Part shown: one piece after another, positions 51,016 through 59,256 of the stretch
Layout of the letters: each line of letters starts with the position of its first letter
Position numbering within the stretch: position 1 is the stretch's first letter
Origin: Sporomusa sp. KB1
Lineage (GTDB): Bacteria > Bacillota > Negativicutes > Sporomusales > Sporomusaceae
Assembly: GCF_007830295.1 (NCBI RefSeq)
Contig: NZ_VLKC01000002.1
Location: 3,412,770 to 3,476,769 of the forward strand
Length of the DNA: 64,000 bases
Direction of reading: 5' to 3'
Program-made: the position numbers and the translations under genes
The notes under the pieces: model-generated
What the model saw: only the letters and a program-made list of their open reading frames with translations
The model's database searches: none
What the model was told of the DNA's origin: nothing

Positions 51016-51372
51016 ATGAAAAATATAGGCAAAAAAGTTATCATATACTCAATGCTTGGTTTACTTCAAGTAGGAATGTTTTCCTCAGTAGCCGCAGCAG
51101 CCTCTGGACCATTACATAACGACGGTTTTCAGCGAATCGCGTATCTTGACCGTAATGACCGACATGATAATGACCGCCAACGTCAGCACGATGAACGCAA
51201 ACGCCAGGAAAACGAGCGGCACGAAAGAGAAATGAAGCGCCGGCCGCATGAAGGTGAAAGAAAATGGCGTGAGCGGCAAGAGCGGGAGAAAGACCGTCAT
51301 GATCAGAATTTGCGCCAAATTGCTGCCCTTTTAATTGGTATTGCCATAGGGTCTGGCTCATCGGGTAATTGA
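51016..51372 (+). CDS. Secreted Arg/Glu/His-rich protein
   Basis: 118 residues. The signal peptide is at residues ~1-30 (KKVIIYSMLGLLQVGMFSSVAAAA). The mature chain is a very charged helix (RHDNDRQRQHDERKRQENER) and ends in a hydrophobic IAALLIGIAIGSGSS that could be a C-terminal membrane segment. GGAG is 11 nt before ATG. A hairpin at 51426-51454 follows. Function unknown, possibly envelope-associated. Confidence 0.6.
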   Translation: MKNIGKKVIIYSMLGLLQVGMFSSVAAAASGPLHNDGFQRIAYLDRNDRHDNDRQRQHDERKRQENERHEREMKRRPHEGERKWRERQEREKDRHDQNLRQIAALLIGIAIGSGSSGN

Positions 51373-51425
51373 TAAAACTAAGCCACATTTTTAAAGTGCG
51401 GCTTTCCAAATTTTTATCCATACAA

Positions 51426-51454
51426 GTACCCAGCAGCATGCAGTTGCTGGGTAC
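51426..51454. terminator. Hairpin after the charged secreted protein
   Basis: GTACCCAGCA pairs perfectly with TGCTGGGTAC around a 9-nt loop. It abuts repeat R2 and is not followed by a T-run. Confidence 0.5.
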
Positions 51455-51455
51455 T

Positions 51456-51526
51456 GAAATAGGCAAAGGGACGGTGACCAGTGTCTTGGAATGACAAAAA
51501 TAGTGACCAGGACAACCCCTTGTCTG
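51456..51526. repeat. Dispersed ~75-bp repeat, copy R2
   Basis: GAAATAGGCAAAGGGACGGT at the start, then TCTTGGAATGACAAAAATA, GTGACCAGGACAA and CCCTTGTCTG, in the same order as R1 and R3, with a small internal deletion. Confidence 0.7.
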
Positions 51527-51687
51527 TTCGATGATGGCAAGCCCTTGCTGGGGATGGGAAGGCATGAAAGTAGCAATATATTCGCCTCTTGCGGGATTGG
51601 TTTAAGCGACCAGCAGGATAAAAAAAGAAGCCCAATCAGGGCTTATGAGATGCAGTGATTAGCTTCTTTCGAGAACCGCGAATTTAA

Positions 51688-52014
51688 TTAATACCTACGA
51701 AACTGTCGAGCACTATAGAACCTACGTCTGCCCGATCTACCGAATCTTCTTTCAGGATCACCAGGCGGATCATCGAACGATGATCCACACATAGGACACA
51801 TGTTATGTTGGGTTGAATCGAATTCGTGTCCGCAGCAAGGACAGACTTCGCACATATCGTAGCAACAGTTTTCATAAATTCGGAAGTGTCTACTAAAGGT
51901 TCCGACACACCTTCTTTGGCAACGTGGTCTGCATTCATTTTTTGGCATGCATTCATGTTCTGGCGTGTAATCACAGTCGGGCATACACTCATCATCACGC
52001 ATACGGTATCTCAT
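51688..52014 (-). CDS. Cys-rich double zinc-ribbon protein
   Basis: 108 residues. Two knuckles CPCCGHEF and CPMCGSSF in the C-terminal half, plus an N-terminal region with many cysteines (CMPDCDYTPEHECMPKNECRPRCQRRC), suggest binding of two or more zinc ions. GGAGG is 8 nt before ATG. It has a very basic Arg-rich end. No family assigned. Confidence 0.65.
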   Translation of the reverse strand: MRYRMRDDECMPDCDYTPEHECMPKNECRPRCQRRCVGTFSRHFRIYENCCYDMCEVCPCCGHEFDSTQHNMCPMCGSSFDDPPGDPERRFGRSGRRRFYSARQFRRY

Positions 52015-52127
52015 TATTATACCTCCATAATATTTTTCTGAATGGGTCTATAATATTTTATGCGTAATATTGACTACATGCTACGTCAAATAGAGTCTAA
52101 TAGATAATCTAAAAGGAGGTATTTACC

Positions 52128-52199
52128 ATTCGAGCTATTACTATTTTACAGCCGTGGACAAGCAGTATGTTGGCGGCGATGAAAAAGATGGAGGGGTAA
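52128..52199 (+). pseudogene. ASCH-domain protein, start-codon-less fragment
   Basis: After an AAGGAGG site the codons read IRAITILQPWTSSMLAAMKKMEG-stop, matching the start of ASCH-domain phage proteins (MKAITILQPWAS). ATT replaces the start codon and the remainder is missing. Confidence 0.5.
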
Positions 52200-52209
52200 A
52201 GTGGTATGA

Positions 52210-52285
52210 CAAATAGGCGAAGGGACGATGGAAGTGTCTTGAAATGACAAAAATAGTGACAAGGACAATACCACCGTCCCTGTCA
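52210..52285. repeat. Dispersed ~75-bp repeat, copy R3
   Basis: AAATAGGCGAAGGGACGATG, TGTCTTGAAATGACAAAAAT, GTGACAAGGACAATACC and ACCGTCCCTGTCAT, in the R1 order. Its right edge touches the 5' end of the next coding remnant. Confidence 0.7.
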
Positions 52286-52293
52286 TATCACCG

Positions 52294-52557
52294 GTATCCA
52301 AGAAGCGAAAACCGAGCCAAAAGAAAAGCCAAGGGAAGTCCCAAGGCCAACGACAAACTGTAGTCAAGTATATCTGCTTAAAGTGTAACGAAGAGGAAGC
52401 AATTCCCTATAAGGTAGTCAGAGTCTTTGATGCCATGGATGATGGAGACCCAACAGTACCGCCGCAGTTTAGTTGCGAGAAATGTGGTGGGGCCATGTAT
52501 CCAGAGTATTATAAAGGTATTCACGGATATGAGTATAAGGTTTCGGATGTGAGATAA
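52294..52557 (+). pseudogene. Zinc-ribbon protein lacking a start codon, cut by repeat R3
   Basis: An open frame reads SKKRKPSQKKSQGK, KYICLKCNEEE, SCEKCGGAMYPEYY and ends properly, forming a C-x2-C...C-x2-C ribbon. No ATG, GTG or TTG precedes the first domain; the frame runs back into R3 and stops. The original start was probably removed by the repeat. A non-standard start cannot be excluded. Confidence 0.5.
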
Positions 52558-52681
52558 AGCCCAAGGCCCGCGTTAGCGGTTTTTTTTATTGCCGTCTGCC
52601 AGTTGTCTGGTGGGCGGTTTTTTCATAAATAACCTGTAGGCAGATTCATATATTATATAAAGCACAGAAGGGGGGGATTAG

Positions 52682-52780
52682 GTGTCATTTGATAGTCCGG
52701 ATCTGTTCAAGGTTGTAGTTATTATATTTGTATCAGTTATTTATGGTATTTTTGCTATAATCAATTCGGATAATGTTTAG
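52682..52780 (+). CDS. Tiny single-helix membrane protein
   Basis: 32 residues from GTG with an excellent GGGGGG site 6 nt upstream. Residues ~10-27 are hydrophobic (VVVIIFVSVIYGIFAII). It is followed by a terminator that is nearly the same as the one at 16083. Confidence 0.5.
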   Translation: MSFDSPDLFKVVVIIFVSVIYGIFAIINSDNV

Positions 52781-52792
52781 AGCCTAAGCAAC

Positions 52793-52822
52793 AGCCCCTG
52801 GCATGTGCCGGGGGCTTTGATT
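52793..52822 (+). terminator. Rho-independent terminator
   Basis: AGCCCCTGGC and GCCGGGGGCT pair around ATGT; TTTGATTTG follows. Twin of 16083-16113. Confidence 0.8.
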
Positions 52823-53126
52823 TGTTGCAAAACGGCACGACTCAATTAAAAAGGGACATGTAGCATAAATAGCGTTTTTAGGTGTTTAGCTCGGGATAGT
52901 ATCTATTCTATTGTCTACTATATGTGTTTACGATGTCTAAAAAGTAATATCAAGTGTAAACCGTGGTGCTTATTTAGCGTTTATTTTCGAAAAAGACATA
53001 AAAAAAGAACGAACGTGCCAAGAAGATAAAAGCAATCTTAATTACTCTTAATCAGTAGGTTATAGGTTCTGTGCGGGGCCAGTCCCGCCCCTTAACACCT
53101 TAACTTAATTTAAAATGGCTATTACT

Positions 53127-53155
53127 GATCGGCGGGATGATCCCGTCGATTTTTA
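53127..53155. terminator. Hairpin with T-tract
   Basis: ATCGGCGGGAT and ATCCCGTCGAT pair (one G-T) and are followed by TTTTTATTT. Confidence 0.65.
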
Positions 53156-53238
53156 TTTGTACTGTATGGAGGCCAAGAAAGAGCAAGTGATAGCTGAATT
53201 CTTGGTGGCCCTTCGCCGATAGCATGGGCAAGACCGTC

Positions 53239-53266
53239 TTGGGAATTTTGCCCGGCATGGTATAAT
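53239..53266 (+). promoter_or_regulatory. Putative sigma-A promoter of the DUF4931 gene
   Basis: TTGGGA and TATAAT are 16 bp apart, ending 41 nt before the start codon. Confidence 0.6.
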
Positions 53267-53307
53267 AAGAAAAACAGAGACACTCTAACTCAGAAGGAGA
53301 CTTAGCC

Positions 53308-54075
53308 ATGACCTCAAGGAAGAACCACCTCGTTTTTGACACAAAGATTGGCGGCACCAAACCAGTGACCGTTGTCGATAAAGGCCATAAATGCCCCTTC
53401 TGCTACCGTGACGAACTTGAGGGCATCATAGCCGAAGATGGGCCAATACTTCTCATCGCCAATAAATACCCGGTGCTCCGGGACACTTTCCCGACTGTCC
53501 TTATAGAAACCGATGACTGTGCATCCGAACTATCCCTATATCCAAGGGATCACCTTTACCGGGTCATTCGTTTTGGCATCAAGAATTGGCTGGACATGAT
53601 TGAAGGCGGCGAATTTGCCTCGGTCCTGTTCTTCAAAAACCACGGCCCCAGCTCGGGCGGCAGCATTCGCCACCCCCACATGCAGATCATCGGCCTTCGC
53701 CACCTCGACTACACCGCCAACATCTCCCCGGCCAGCCTCGAAGGAATCGTCATCAGCCGCGACGGCGGCGTCGAACTTGCTATCGCCGACAAGCCGCTGG
53801 TCGGCTTCGTTGAACTCAACATCAAGCTCGCCGACCTCGGGCACCTCGACCGCCTGGCCGACTTCTTGCAGATTTGCGCCCATTACTTCCTCCACCACTA
53901 CAACTGTGACTGCAACAGCTACAATATTTTCTTCTACCATATAAACGGCCAGATAACTGCCAAGATCATGCCCCGGTTCGTTACTTCGCCCATCTACGTC
54001 GGCTACGCTATCCCCCAGCTGTCCAGCCGCATTCCCGACGTCGCCGCTGACCTCAAGCGAATATACGGATTATAA
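53308..54075 (+). CDS. DUF4931 protein (HIT/GalT-like fold)
   Basis: 255 residues. The N-terminal CPFCYRDELEGI is a zinc knuckle half, and SIRHPHMQIIGL is the H-x-H-x-x active-site pattern of galactose-1-phosphate uridylyltransferase/HIT relatives. LFFKNHGPSSGGS precedes it as expected. The family's reaction is unknown. GC-rich codon use from ~53640 onward differs from the flanks, so it probably represents a chromosomal-type or independently acquired gene. AAGGAG is 9 nt before ATG. Confidence 0.8.
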   Translation: MTSRKNHLVFDTKIGGTKPVTVVDKGHKCPFCYRDELEGIIAEDGPILLIANKYPVLRDTFPTVLIETDDCASELSLYPRDHLYRVIRFGIKNWLDMIEGGEFASVLFFKNHGPSSGGSIRHPHMQIIGLRHLDYTANISPASLEGIVISRDGGVELAIADKPLVGFVELNIKLADLGHLDRLADFLQICAHYFLHHYNCDCNSYNIFFYHINGQITAKIMPRFVTSPIYVGYAIPQLSSRIPDVAADLKRIYGL

Positions 54076-54153
54076 TTTCAGTCGAGGTGATTTCAGGAGC
54101 ATAATTGCGGCCCCGTGTAGGCGTTACTTTAATATAAATGCAGAAGACAGGTT

Positions 54154-54278
54154 TTACGTTTGCCTGTTTTTTTCATTTGCAGCTTTCCTTGCATGGGTTA
54201 TTAAGCTTTCCATTATATTTCCGGTTTCTTGTTCTGCTGATTCCAGTACGTGTCGTATATATCGGTAGTGGTACTAGT
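54154..54278 (-). pseudogene. Integrase C-terminal tail, second copy without IS21
   Basis: Codons read ESAEQETGNIMESLITHARK-AANEKNRQT-stop, preceded, after a one-base deletion, by TSTTTDIY. It duplicates 41187-41272 plus 43774-43818, including the palindrome-bearing flank, and shows the sequence before the IS21 insertion. Confidence 0.75.
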
Positions 54279-54394
54279 GTTATCTTTCTGACGGATAACA
54301 AAGGGGTTTATTGAAGGAATACCCTTTGCAGGTGAGGGTGATAGTAGAAATGTAGCATTATTGAGGGCGGGTAGCAATGTACATATAGAAGTGT
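54279..54394. repeat. Duplicate of the 43819-43893 and 44430-44484 flanks
   Basis: Over about 115 bp the sequence follows 43819-43893, then jumps to the GTAGCATTATTGAGGGCGGG block of 44430-44484. The 540 bp with the coiled-coil gene is missing in this copy. Confidence 0.7.
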
Positions 54395-54395
54395 C

Positions 54396-54427
54396 AAAAA
54401 GCAGATCTTATTTAGTCTGCTTTTTGT
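54396..54427. terminator. Bidirectional terminator
   Basis: AAAAAGCAGA and TCTGCTTTTT are perfect 10-base arms around a 10-nt loop. Same style as the integrase-end hairpins. Confidence 0.8.
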
Positions 54428-54492
54428 TGCTCCTTTTCCTTTTTTGTTATTTCCGCAGCTTTTTGTAAAAGCATGTAATACTTTCTTCAAAA

Positions 54493-54514
54493 AATCTTGA
54501 TAAAATCTTGATAA
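54493..54514 (+). promoter_or_regulatory. Tandem 11-bp direct repeats upstream of the RND operon
   Basis: AATCTTGATAA occurs twice head-to-tail with an 11-bp period, one helical turn, as expected for a winged-helix OmpR-type dimer. The block continues with a conserved GATTTATATTTGTTATCTTA containing the likely -10. The same array lies before the secreted-protein gene at 59145. The RR at 60128 is the natural candidate (inferred). Confidence 0.75.
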
Positions 54515-54755
54515 TTTATAAATAAAATCTGGATTTATATTTGTTATCTTAAAACAAAAGTTCAACTCTAATGTAATGCACCGAAAAAGGGAGGAAAGTA
54601 GGCTCTGGTGCAACCTCAGAAAGAACACATAGAATTCCATCGACCTGTCCTTCTGAATCATAAGTATTGCTTCAATTCCACAAATTGTTTTTTCTGCGGT
54701 TTTAATATGGTCAAATAAACTTCCTAACAGTATTAAAGGAGAGCGAGTTAAACAG
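54515..54755. other. Long leader of the RND operon
   Basis: 54585-54599 repeats ATGCACCGAAAAAGGGAGGAAAG from the secreted-protein gene leader (in two pieces), but here no long frame follows, so the promoter block seems to have been duplicated with the 5' end of that gene. The rest is unremarkable leader before AAAGGAG. Confidence 0.45.
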
Positions 54756-56018
54756 ATGGTACGCCAATTTTTTGCAAACAGGAAACGAACAAAACTTATG
54801 ATGCTCATAGGTATAGTGATTATATTTTGCATAGGAGTTGCTGCTTTTACCCGTATGCACGCCAGTAAGCAAATTTATTCCGGAAAAGTGCAGACCACTG
54901 TTGATGTTACAAATGTGCAGCGCACAAATTTAATTAAGCGGATATCGTTAACAGGACAAACAGTAGCAGAAGCACAAGTCGATATTGCGGCTAAATATCA
55001 GGGTAAAGTTACAGCAGTGAATGTTAGTTTGGGGCAAAGCGTATCACCGGGACAAGTCTTGGTTGTTCAGGATACAGGTGATGCGGAAATCTCAATTAAT
55101 CAAAACCAGGCAGCCTATCAACAGGCTTCGGCGGATGCGGTGACAAATGAGGTAGCTTTTAATGCTAATTACGATAAAGTGAGTGCCGATTATCAAAAGG
55201 CAGCAGCTAGTTATCAGAGAAATAAAAGACTGTTTGATATAGGTGGGGTATCCAAAGGTGATCTGGATGTTGTCGAGCAGCAACTGGCCGATGCCAAGGC
55301 TGCTTTTGATGCACTTTCCAATCAAATGAAATCAGGTGTGGCAAGTACCATACAGTCTTCTCAGGCATCGGTTTTAAAAGCGCAGCATGGTATAAGTGCA
55401 GCCCAAAAGCAGCGTGATGATTTAATATTACGTGCGCCGCGTTCCGGGATGATCGGCTATCGTCAGGTTGAAGTTGGCGATATTGTTTCAGCAGGGCAAA
55501 AATTGTTAAGTATCTATGATAACAGCAATATATATGTGGATTGCCAGGTAGCGGAAGAAGACCTCAGTGCGTTGAGTATTGGTATGGATATTAATGTGCA
55601 ACTGGAGTCTCTGGGGAAAACGGTACCAGGAAAAATTATTTACATAAGTCCGGCAATTGATTCGCAGAATTTGGTGTTTTCTTTGCGCATTGCATTGATC
55701 AATCCTGACCCCAGCATTAGAGCCGGAATGTTTGCCAGAGCAGTTATTCAGTTACCGTTGCGGCAAAATACGTTAGTAGTTCCTAAAGAAGCTCTTGTAG
55801 ATAAAAGTGGGAAAAATTATGTCTATGTGGTCACTGCGCAAAATACGGTAGAACAGCGTACTGTTCAAATTGGGACCAAAGGCGATCAGAATGTTGAAAT
55901 TTTAGAGGGGCTTAATGAAGGGGAGCACGTTGCAATCAATAACTTAGCTCGCTTGCGGAATGAGATGGTCATTGTACCTAATTTTATCACACCCAATGAA
56001 CGGGGTGAAAATCAGTGA
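54756..56018 (+). CDS. RND efflux adaptor (membrane fusion protein)
   Basis: 420 residues. An N-terminal anchor helix (residues ~12-30), then the lipoyl half-motif (AKYQGKVTAVNVSLGQSVSPGQVL), a coiled-coil hairpin (~95-220), the second lipoyl half (LRAPRSGMIGYRQVEVGDIV), beta-barrel and membrane-proximal domains (VVPKEALVDKSGKNYVYVV). It joins the inner-membrane pump to an outer-membrane channel. The stop overlaps the pump start (GTGA). No outer-membrane factor gene is nearby, so TolC must be encoded elsewhere. Confidence 0.93.
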   Translation: MVRQFFANRKRTKLMMLIGIVIIFCIGVAAFTRMHASKQIYSGKVQTTVDVTNVQRTNLIKRISLTGQTVAEAQVDIAAKYQGKVTAVNVSLGQSVSPGQVLVVQDTGDAEISINQNQAAYQQASADAVTNEVAFNANYDKVSADYQKAAASYQRNKRLFDIGGVSKGDLDVVEQQLADAKAAFDALSNQMKSGVASTIQSSQASVLKAQHGISAAQKQRDDLILRAPRSGMIGYRQVEVGDIVSAGQKLLSIYDNSNIYVDCQVAEEDLSALSIGMDINVQLESLGKTVPGKIIYISPAIDSQNLVFSLRIALINPDPSIRAGMFARAVIQLPLRQNTLVVPKEALVDKSGKNYVYVVTAQNTVEQRTVQIGTKGDQNVEILEGLNEGEHVAINNLARLRNEMVIVPNFITPNERGENQ

Positions 56019-59000
56019 ATATAACACGTTTTTCTATTCAGAAACCGATAGGCATTTCAATGATTGTCATGCTGTTTGTAGTTTTAGGTTTGGTTAGTTT
56101 TTATCGTATTGGAGTTGAACTGTTGCCGGCCATTAATATTCCCTATGTTACAGTAACTGTTAACTATCCTGGGGCCGGCACAGAGGAAATAGAGCAAGAG
56201 GTTATTAAACCTTTGGAAAATTCATTATCGGCTTTATCCAACTTAAAGCATATTACGGCAGTTGCCCGGCCCGAAAAGGCACAAATCACGCTGGAGTTTG
56301 AATTTTGGGCAAATGTTGATACTTCGGCGATTAATGCCTCGCAATATGTTAATTCAGTACTGAATAAACTGCCGACTGGCATTCAAACACCAACGGTTAT
56401 GAAACGTGATGTGAATGCGTCACCAATCATGGAAATATCCGTTATTGCCGACAAGCCGCTGGGGGATGTCTATACCGTTGCTAATGATGTTTTTGTGGAA
56501 CGACTGCAACGGGCCAGCGGGGTATCTGATGTGCAATTATACGGCGGACGTGATAAGGAAATTGCGGTTGAAGTTGATAAAGATAAATTATCTTATTATA
56601 ATATTTCTCTTAATCAAATTGCCAACCGTATTAAACAAGAAAATGTATTAACTCCCGCTGGATCGGTGTTTAGCGATAATAAGGAAACAAATGTCAGGTT
56701 AATGGCACAATATACTTCCCCGGAAGAATTGGCTTCCATTCATGTTACGAATAGCAAAAATGTAAATATTCCTTTGAGCAATCTTGCAACAATAAAGGAG
56801 CAGGATAAAAGGGTTACGCGTTATGCGCGTACCAATGGGCAAGATGTAGTTTCTCTGACTGTATATAAAAACAGTGATGCTAATCTGGTGGATGCAGCTA
56901 AGGAGACGAAAAAGCAGCTTGATAGTTTACGGACAGAGTATCCTGACTACCAGTTTGTTATCATTACCGATGCGTCACAGTATGTAGAAGATTCATTGCA
57001 TAATACTTTGGAAGCGTTGATAGAGGGCTTATTTACCACCGGGTTGGTGCTGTATTTATTTTTGCGGGGCTGGCGCTCTACAGCGGCAGTTTTAATTGCT
57101 ATACCGACATCGTTGATTTCTACCTTTTTTGTGATGTATATTGCCGGGTTTACGTTTAACATGATGTCCTTGATGGGAATGTCGCTATGCATTGGAATTT
57201 TAGTTGATGACTCTATTGTCGTGCTGGAAAATATTCATCGGCACTTGATGCTGGGGAAGGATGCCAAAATAGCGGCGGAAGATGGTCGAAATGAAATTGG
57301 TATGGCGGCAATAGCCATTACGCTCTGTGATGTTGTGGTATTTATGCCGATTGCCTTTATGAATGGAATGACCGGACAATATTTTCGCCAGTTTGGGCTT
57401 ACCATCGTATTTGCCACTTTGTGTTCACTGTTTGTTTCCTTTACATTGACACCAATGCTGGCGTCAAGATTTTTTGCCAAGGGAATGCAAGAAGCGAAAG
57501 GCAAGTTTTGGGATGCGATGATCCGTGCGGAAAATGTGACAATACAAAAATATGAGCGATTATTGCGCTTAAGTTTAGAGCATCCCAAAAAGATTATTGT
57601 GACAGTGTTGCTGATTTTTATAGGGACGGTCTCGCTTATACCCCTAGGAGTGATTGGTGCTGAATATATGCCTAAAACGGATGAGAGTAGTTTCCGTATT
57701 AATGTACAGTTTCCGGTAGGAGAGAATATTGATAAAACCAATTCTGAAGTGAGACAAATGGAAGAGTTTCTTACAACAATACCGGAAGTGAAAAATTATT
57801 TGTCAAGTGTTGGTCAACCTGCGGGGAATTATGGCGGAATTAGTGTGCAAATGGTTGACCGTAAAGAGCGTGGAAGAAGCGTATGGCAAGTTACAGATCA
57901 GGTTCGCCGCTATTTGCGGGAAAATTTTCCCGAAGCTGTTGTACAGGTTAGTGAAACGCAATCTTCCGTTGCCGGAGTATCAGGCAGTACAGGAACCGGT
58001 GGCAATGGACCTAGTAATGCGCCTATACAAATTGAAATACGGGGAGCAAATTTAGAGGGTATTGTTAAAGCTTCCTATAAAGTTCAGGATATTTTAGCAA
58101 ATCTTAAAGGGACAAAAGATATTCGCAGTTCTTATACAGAAGGGGCACCGGAATTGCGGCTCATAGTAGACCGGGAAAAATTGAAATTTTATAATACGAC
58201 GGTAAACGATATAAATAATGTATTTTCCGGGGCGATAGCCGGTACACTGGCAGGATATTATGTGAACGACCCAAATAATGACAGCCAGGATACCGATATT
58301 TACGTTCGCATTAAAGGCAGTGACGGTTTTAAAGCTTCAGATATCCGTTATATACCTGTGCAGGCCGGTAGTAATTTAATAAAACTCAGCGATGTAGCGA
58401 GAGTGGAGGATAATGTCGGGCCGGTAATGCTGCGCCGCGTGGATAAACAAGAGTCTATCAATATTTCAGCAAACATAACGGATCGACCCTTGCAGGAAGT
58501 TCTTGATGATATTAGCAAAAATATAAAGCCTGGCGATTTAGGGCAAAACATTACCTACCGGTTTACCGGTCAGGCAGATAATATGAAAACTACTTTTGGT
58601 GAAATGGCCCAGGCGTTGGGATTATCGCTGATCCTGGTGTATATGGTGCTGGCTATCTTATATGAATCAATTTCTACGCCTTTAATCAGGATGTGTTCTT
58701 TGCCGTTTGGCTTAATTGGTTCATTAGCCTTTTTGGCGATTACTTATAATACGATCAATTTGTATTCGTTGATTGGTATTTTGGTTATGGACGGCGTTGT
58801 GGCTAAAAATGGTACTTTGTTGTTAGATTATACTTTAACGTTAATGGAAAGTGGGATGAATGCCCGGGATGCCATCATTGAAGCGGGGAAAACCAGGTTA
58901 AAGCCTATTTGTATGACAACATTAACAATGATTTCGGGGATGATGCCGACGGCTTTAGCAATGACAGCTGGTTCGGAAACGAGAGTCAGTATGGCATGGG

Positions 59001-59152
59001 TTATAATTGGCGGCCTTCTTTCATCTACTTTCTTTACACTTATTGCGATTCCGATTATCTTTTTATTCTTTTATAAATACCCGATGTCTAAGTGGTTTAC
59101 TCTTTCGGGAATAAGTACTAAGTTAAAACATTTAATACTTCAAAAATCTTGA
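56015..59152 (+). CDS. RND multidrug efflux pump (AcrB/HAE1-like)
   Basis: 1045 residues with the 12-helix RND plan: TM1 at ~12-30 with ELLPAINIPYVTVTVNYPGA, helix 4 MSLMGMSLCIGILVDDSIVVLENI containing the paired aspartates of the proton relay, periplasmic loops at ~40-330 and ~560-850, and the second half helix ILVMDGVVAKNGTLLLDY. Proton motive force drives export of substrates through the adaptor. The stop codon lies inside the direct repeat that precedes the next gene. It starts with GTG overlapped by the adaptor gene stop. Confidence 0.95.
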   Translation: MNITRFSIQKPIGISMIVMLFVVLGLVSFYRIGVELLPAINIPYVTVTVNYPGAGTEEIEQEVIKPLENSLSALSNLKHITAVARPEKAQITLEFEFWANVDTSAINASQYVNSVLNKLPTGIQTPTVMKRDVNASPIMEISVIADKPLGDVYTVANDVFVERLQRASGVSDVQLYGGRDKEIAVEVDKDKLSYYNISLNQIANRIKQENVLTPAGSVFSDNKETNVRLMAQYTSPEELASIHVTNSKNVNIPLSNLATIKEQDKRVTRYARTNGQDVVSLTVYKNSDANLVDAAKETKKQLDSLRTEYPDYQFVIITDASQYVEDSLHNTLEALIEGLFTTGLVLYLFLRGWRSTAAVLIAIPTSLISTFFVMYIAGFTFNMMSLMGMSLCIGILVDDSIVVLENIHRHLMLGKDAKIAAEDGRNEIGMAAIAITLCDVVVFMPIAFMNGMTGQYFRQFGLTIVFATLCSLFVSFTLTPMLASRFFAKGMQEAKGKFWDAMIRAENVTIQKYERLLRLSLEHPKKIIVTVLLIFIGTVSLIPLGVIGAEYMPKTDESSFRINVQFPVGENIDKTNSEVRQMEEFLTTIPEVKNYLSSVGQPAGNYGGISVQMVDRKERGRSVWQVTDQVRRYLRENFPEAVVQVSETQSSVAGVSGSTGTGGNGPSNAPIQIEIRGANLEGIVKASYKVQDILANLKGTKDIRSSYTEGAPELRLIVDREKLKFYNTTVNDINNVFSGAIAGTLAGYYVNDPNNDSQDTDIYVRIKGSDGFKASDIRYIPVQAGSNLIKLSDVARVEDNVGPVMLRRVDKQESINISANITDRPLQEVLDDISKNIKPGDLGQNITYRFTGQADNMKTTFGEMAQALGLSLILVYMVLAILYESISTPLIRMCSLPFGLIGSLAFLAITYNTINLYSLIGILVMDGVVAKNGTLLLDYTLTLMESGMNARDAIIEAGKTRLKPICMTTLTMISGMMPTALAMTAGSETRVSMAWVIIGGLLSSTFFTLIAIPIIFLFFYKYPMSKWFTLSGISTKLKHLILQKS

Positions 59153-59166
59153 TAAAATCTTGATAA
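59145..59166 (+). promoter_or_regulatory. Tandem 11-bp direct repeats upstream of the secreted-protein gene
   Basis: AATCTTGATAA x2, identical to 54493-54514, followed by the same TTATATTTGTTATCTTA block and the same ribosome-site context. The first copy overlaps the pump stop codon. Confidence 0.75.
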
Positions 59167-59256
59167 TTTCCCAATAAAACCTAGATTTATATTTGTTATC
59201 TTAAATAAAAGTGCTTTGTTAATGAAATGCACCGAAAAAGGGAGGAAAGAATCTTG

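Larger units (their letters stand above)
52823..53307. other. Intergenic region with a degenerate att-like end
   Basis: GCGTTTATTTTCGAAAAAGA near 52976 matches the bases after the arm doublet at 40913-40934; then GAACGAACGTGC (degenerate LexA box), and TAGGTTATAGGTTCTGTGC near 53057 resembling the tRNA-Arg T-arm. This looks like a decayed fifth attachment region. The bases from 53085 hold a terminator and a promoter only. Confidence 0.4.

Noticed and set aside
53536-53940. Val/Glu-rich minus-strand frame of 134 codons and a Thr/Ser-rich plus-strand frame
   Set aside because: Both are shadows of the GC-rich DUF4931 gene; no ribosome sites.
54308-54832. 174-codon minus-strand frame
   Set aside because: It spans a terminator, the direct-repeat promoter and the start of the RND adaptor gene; composition is not protein-like.
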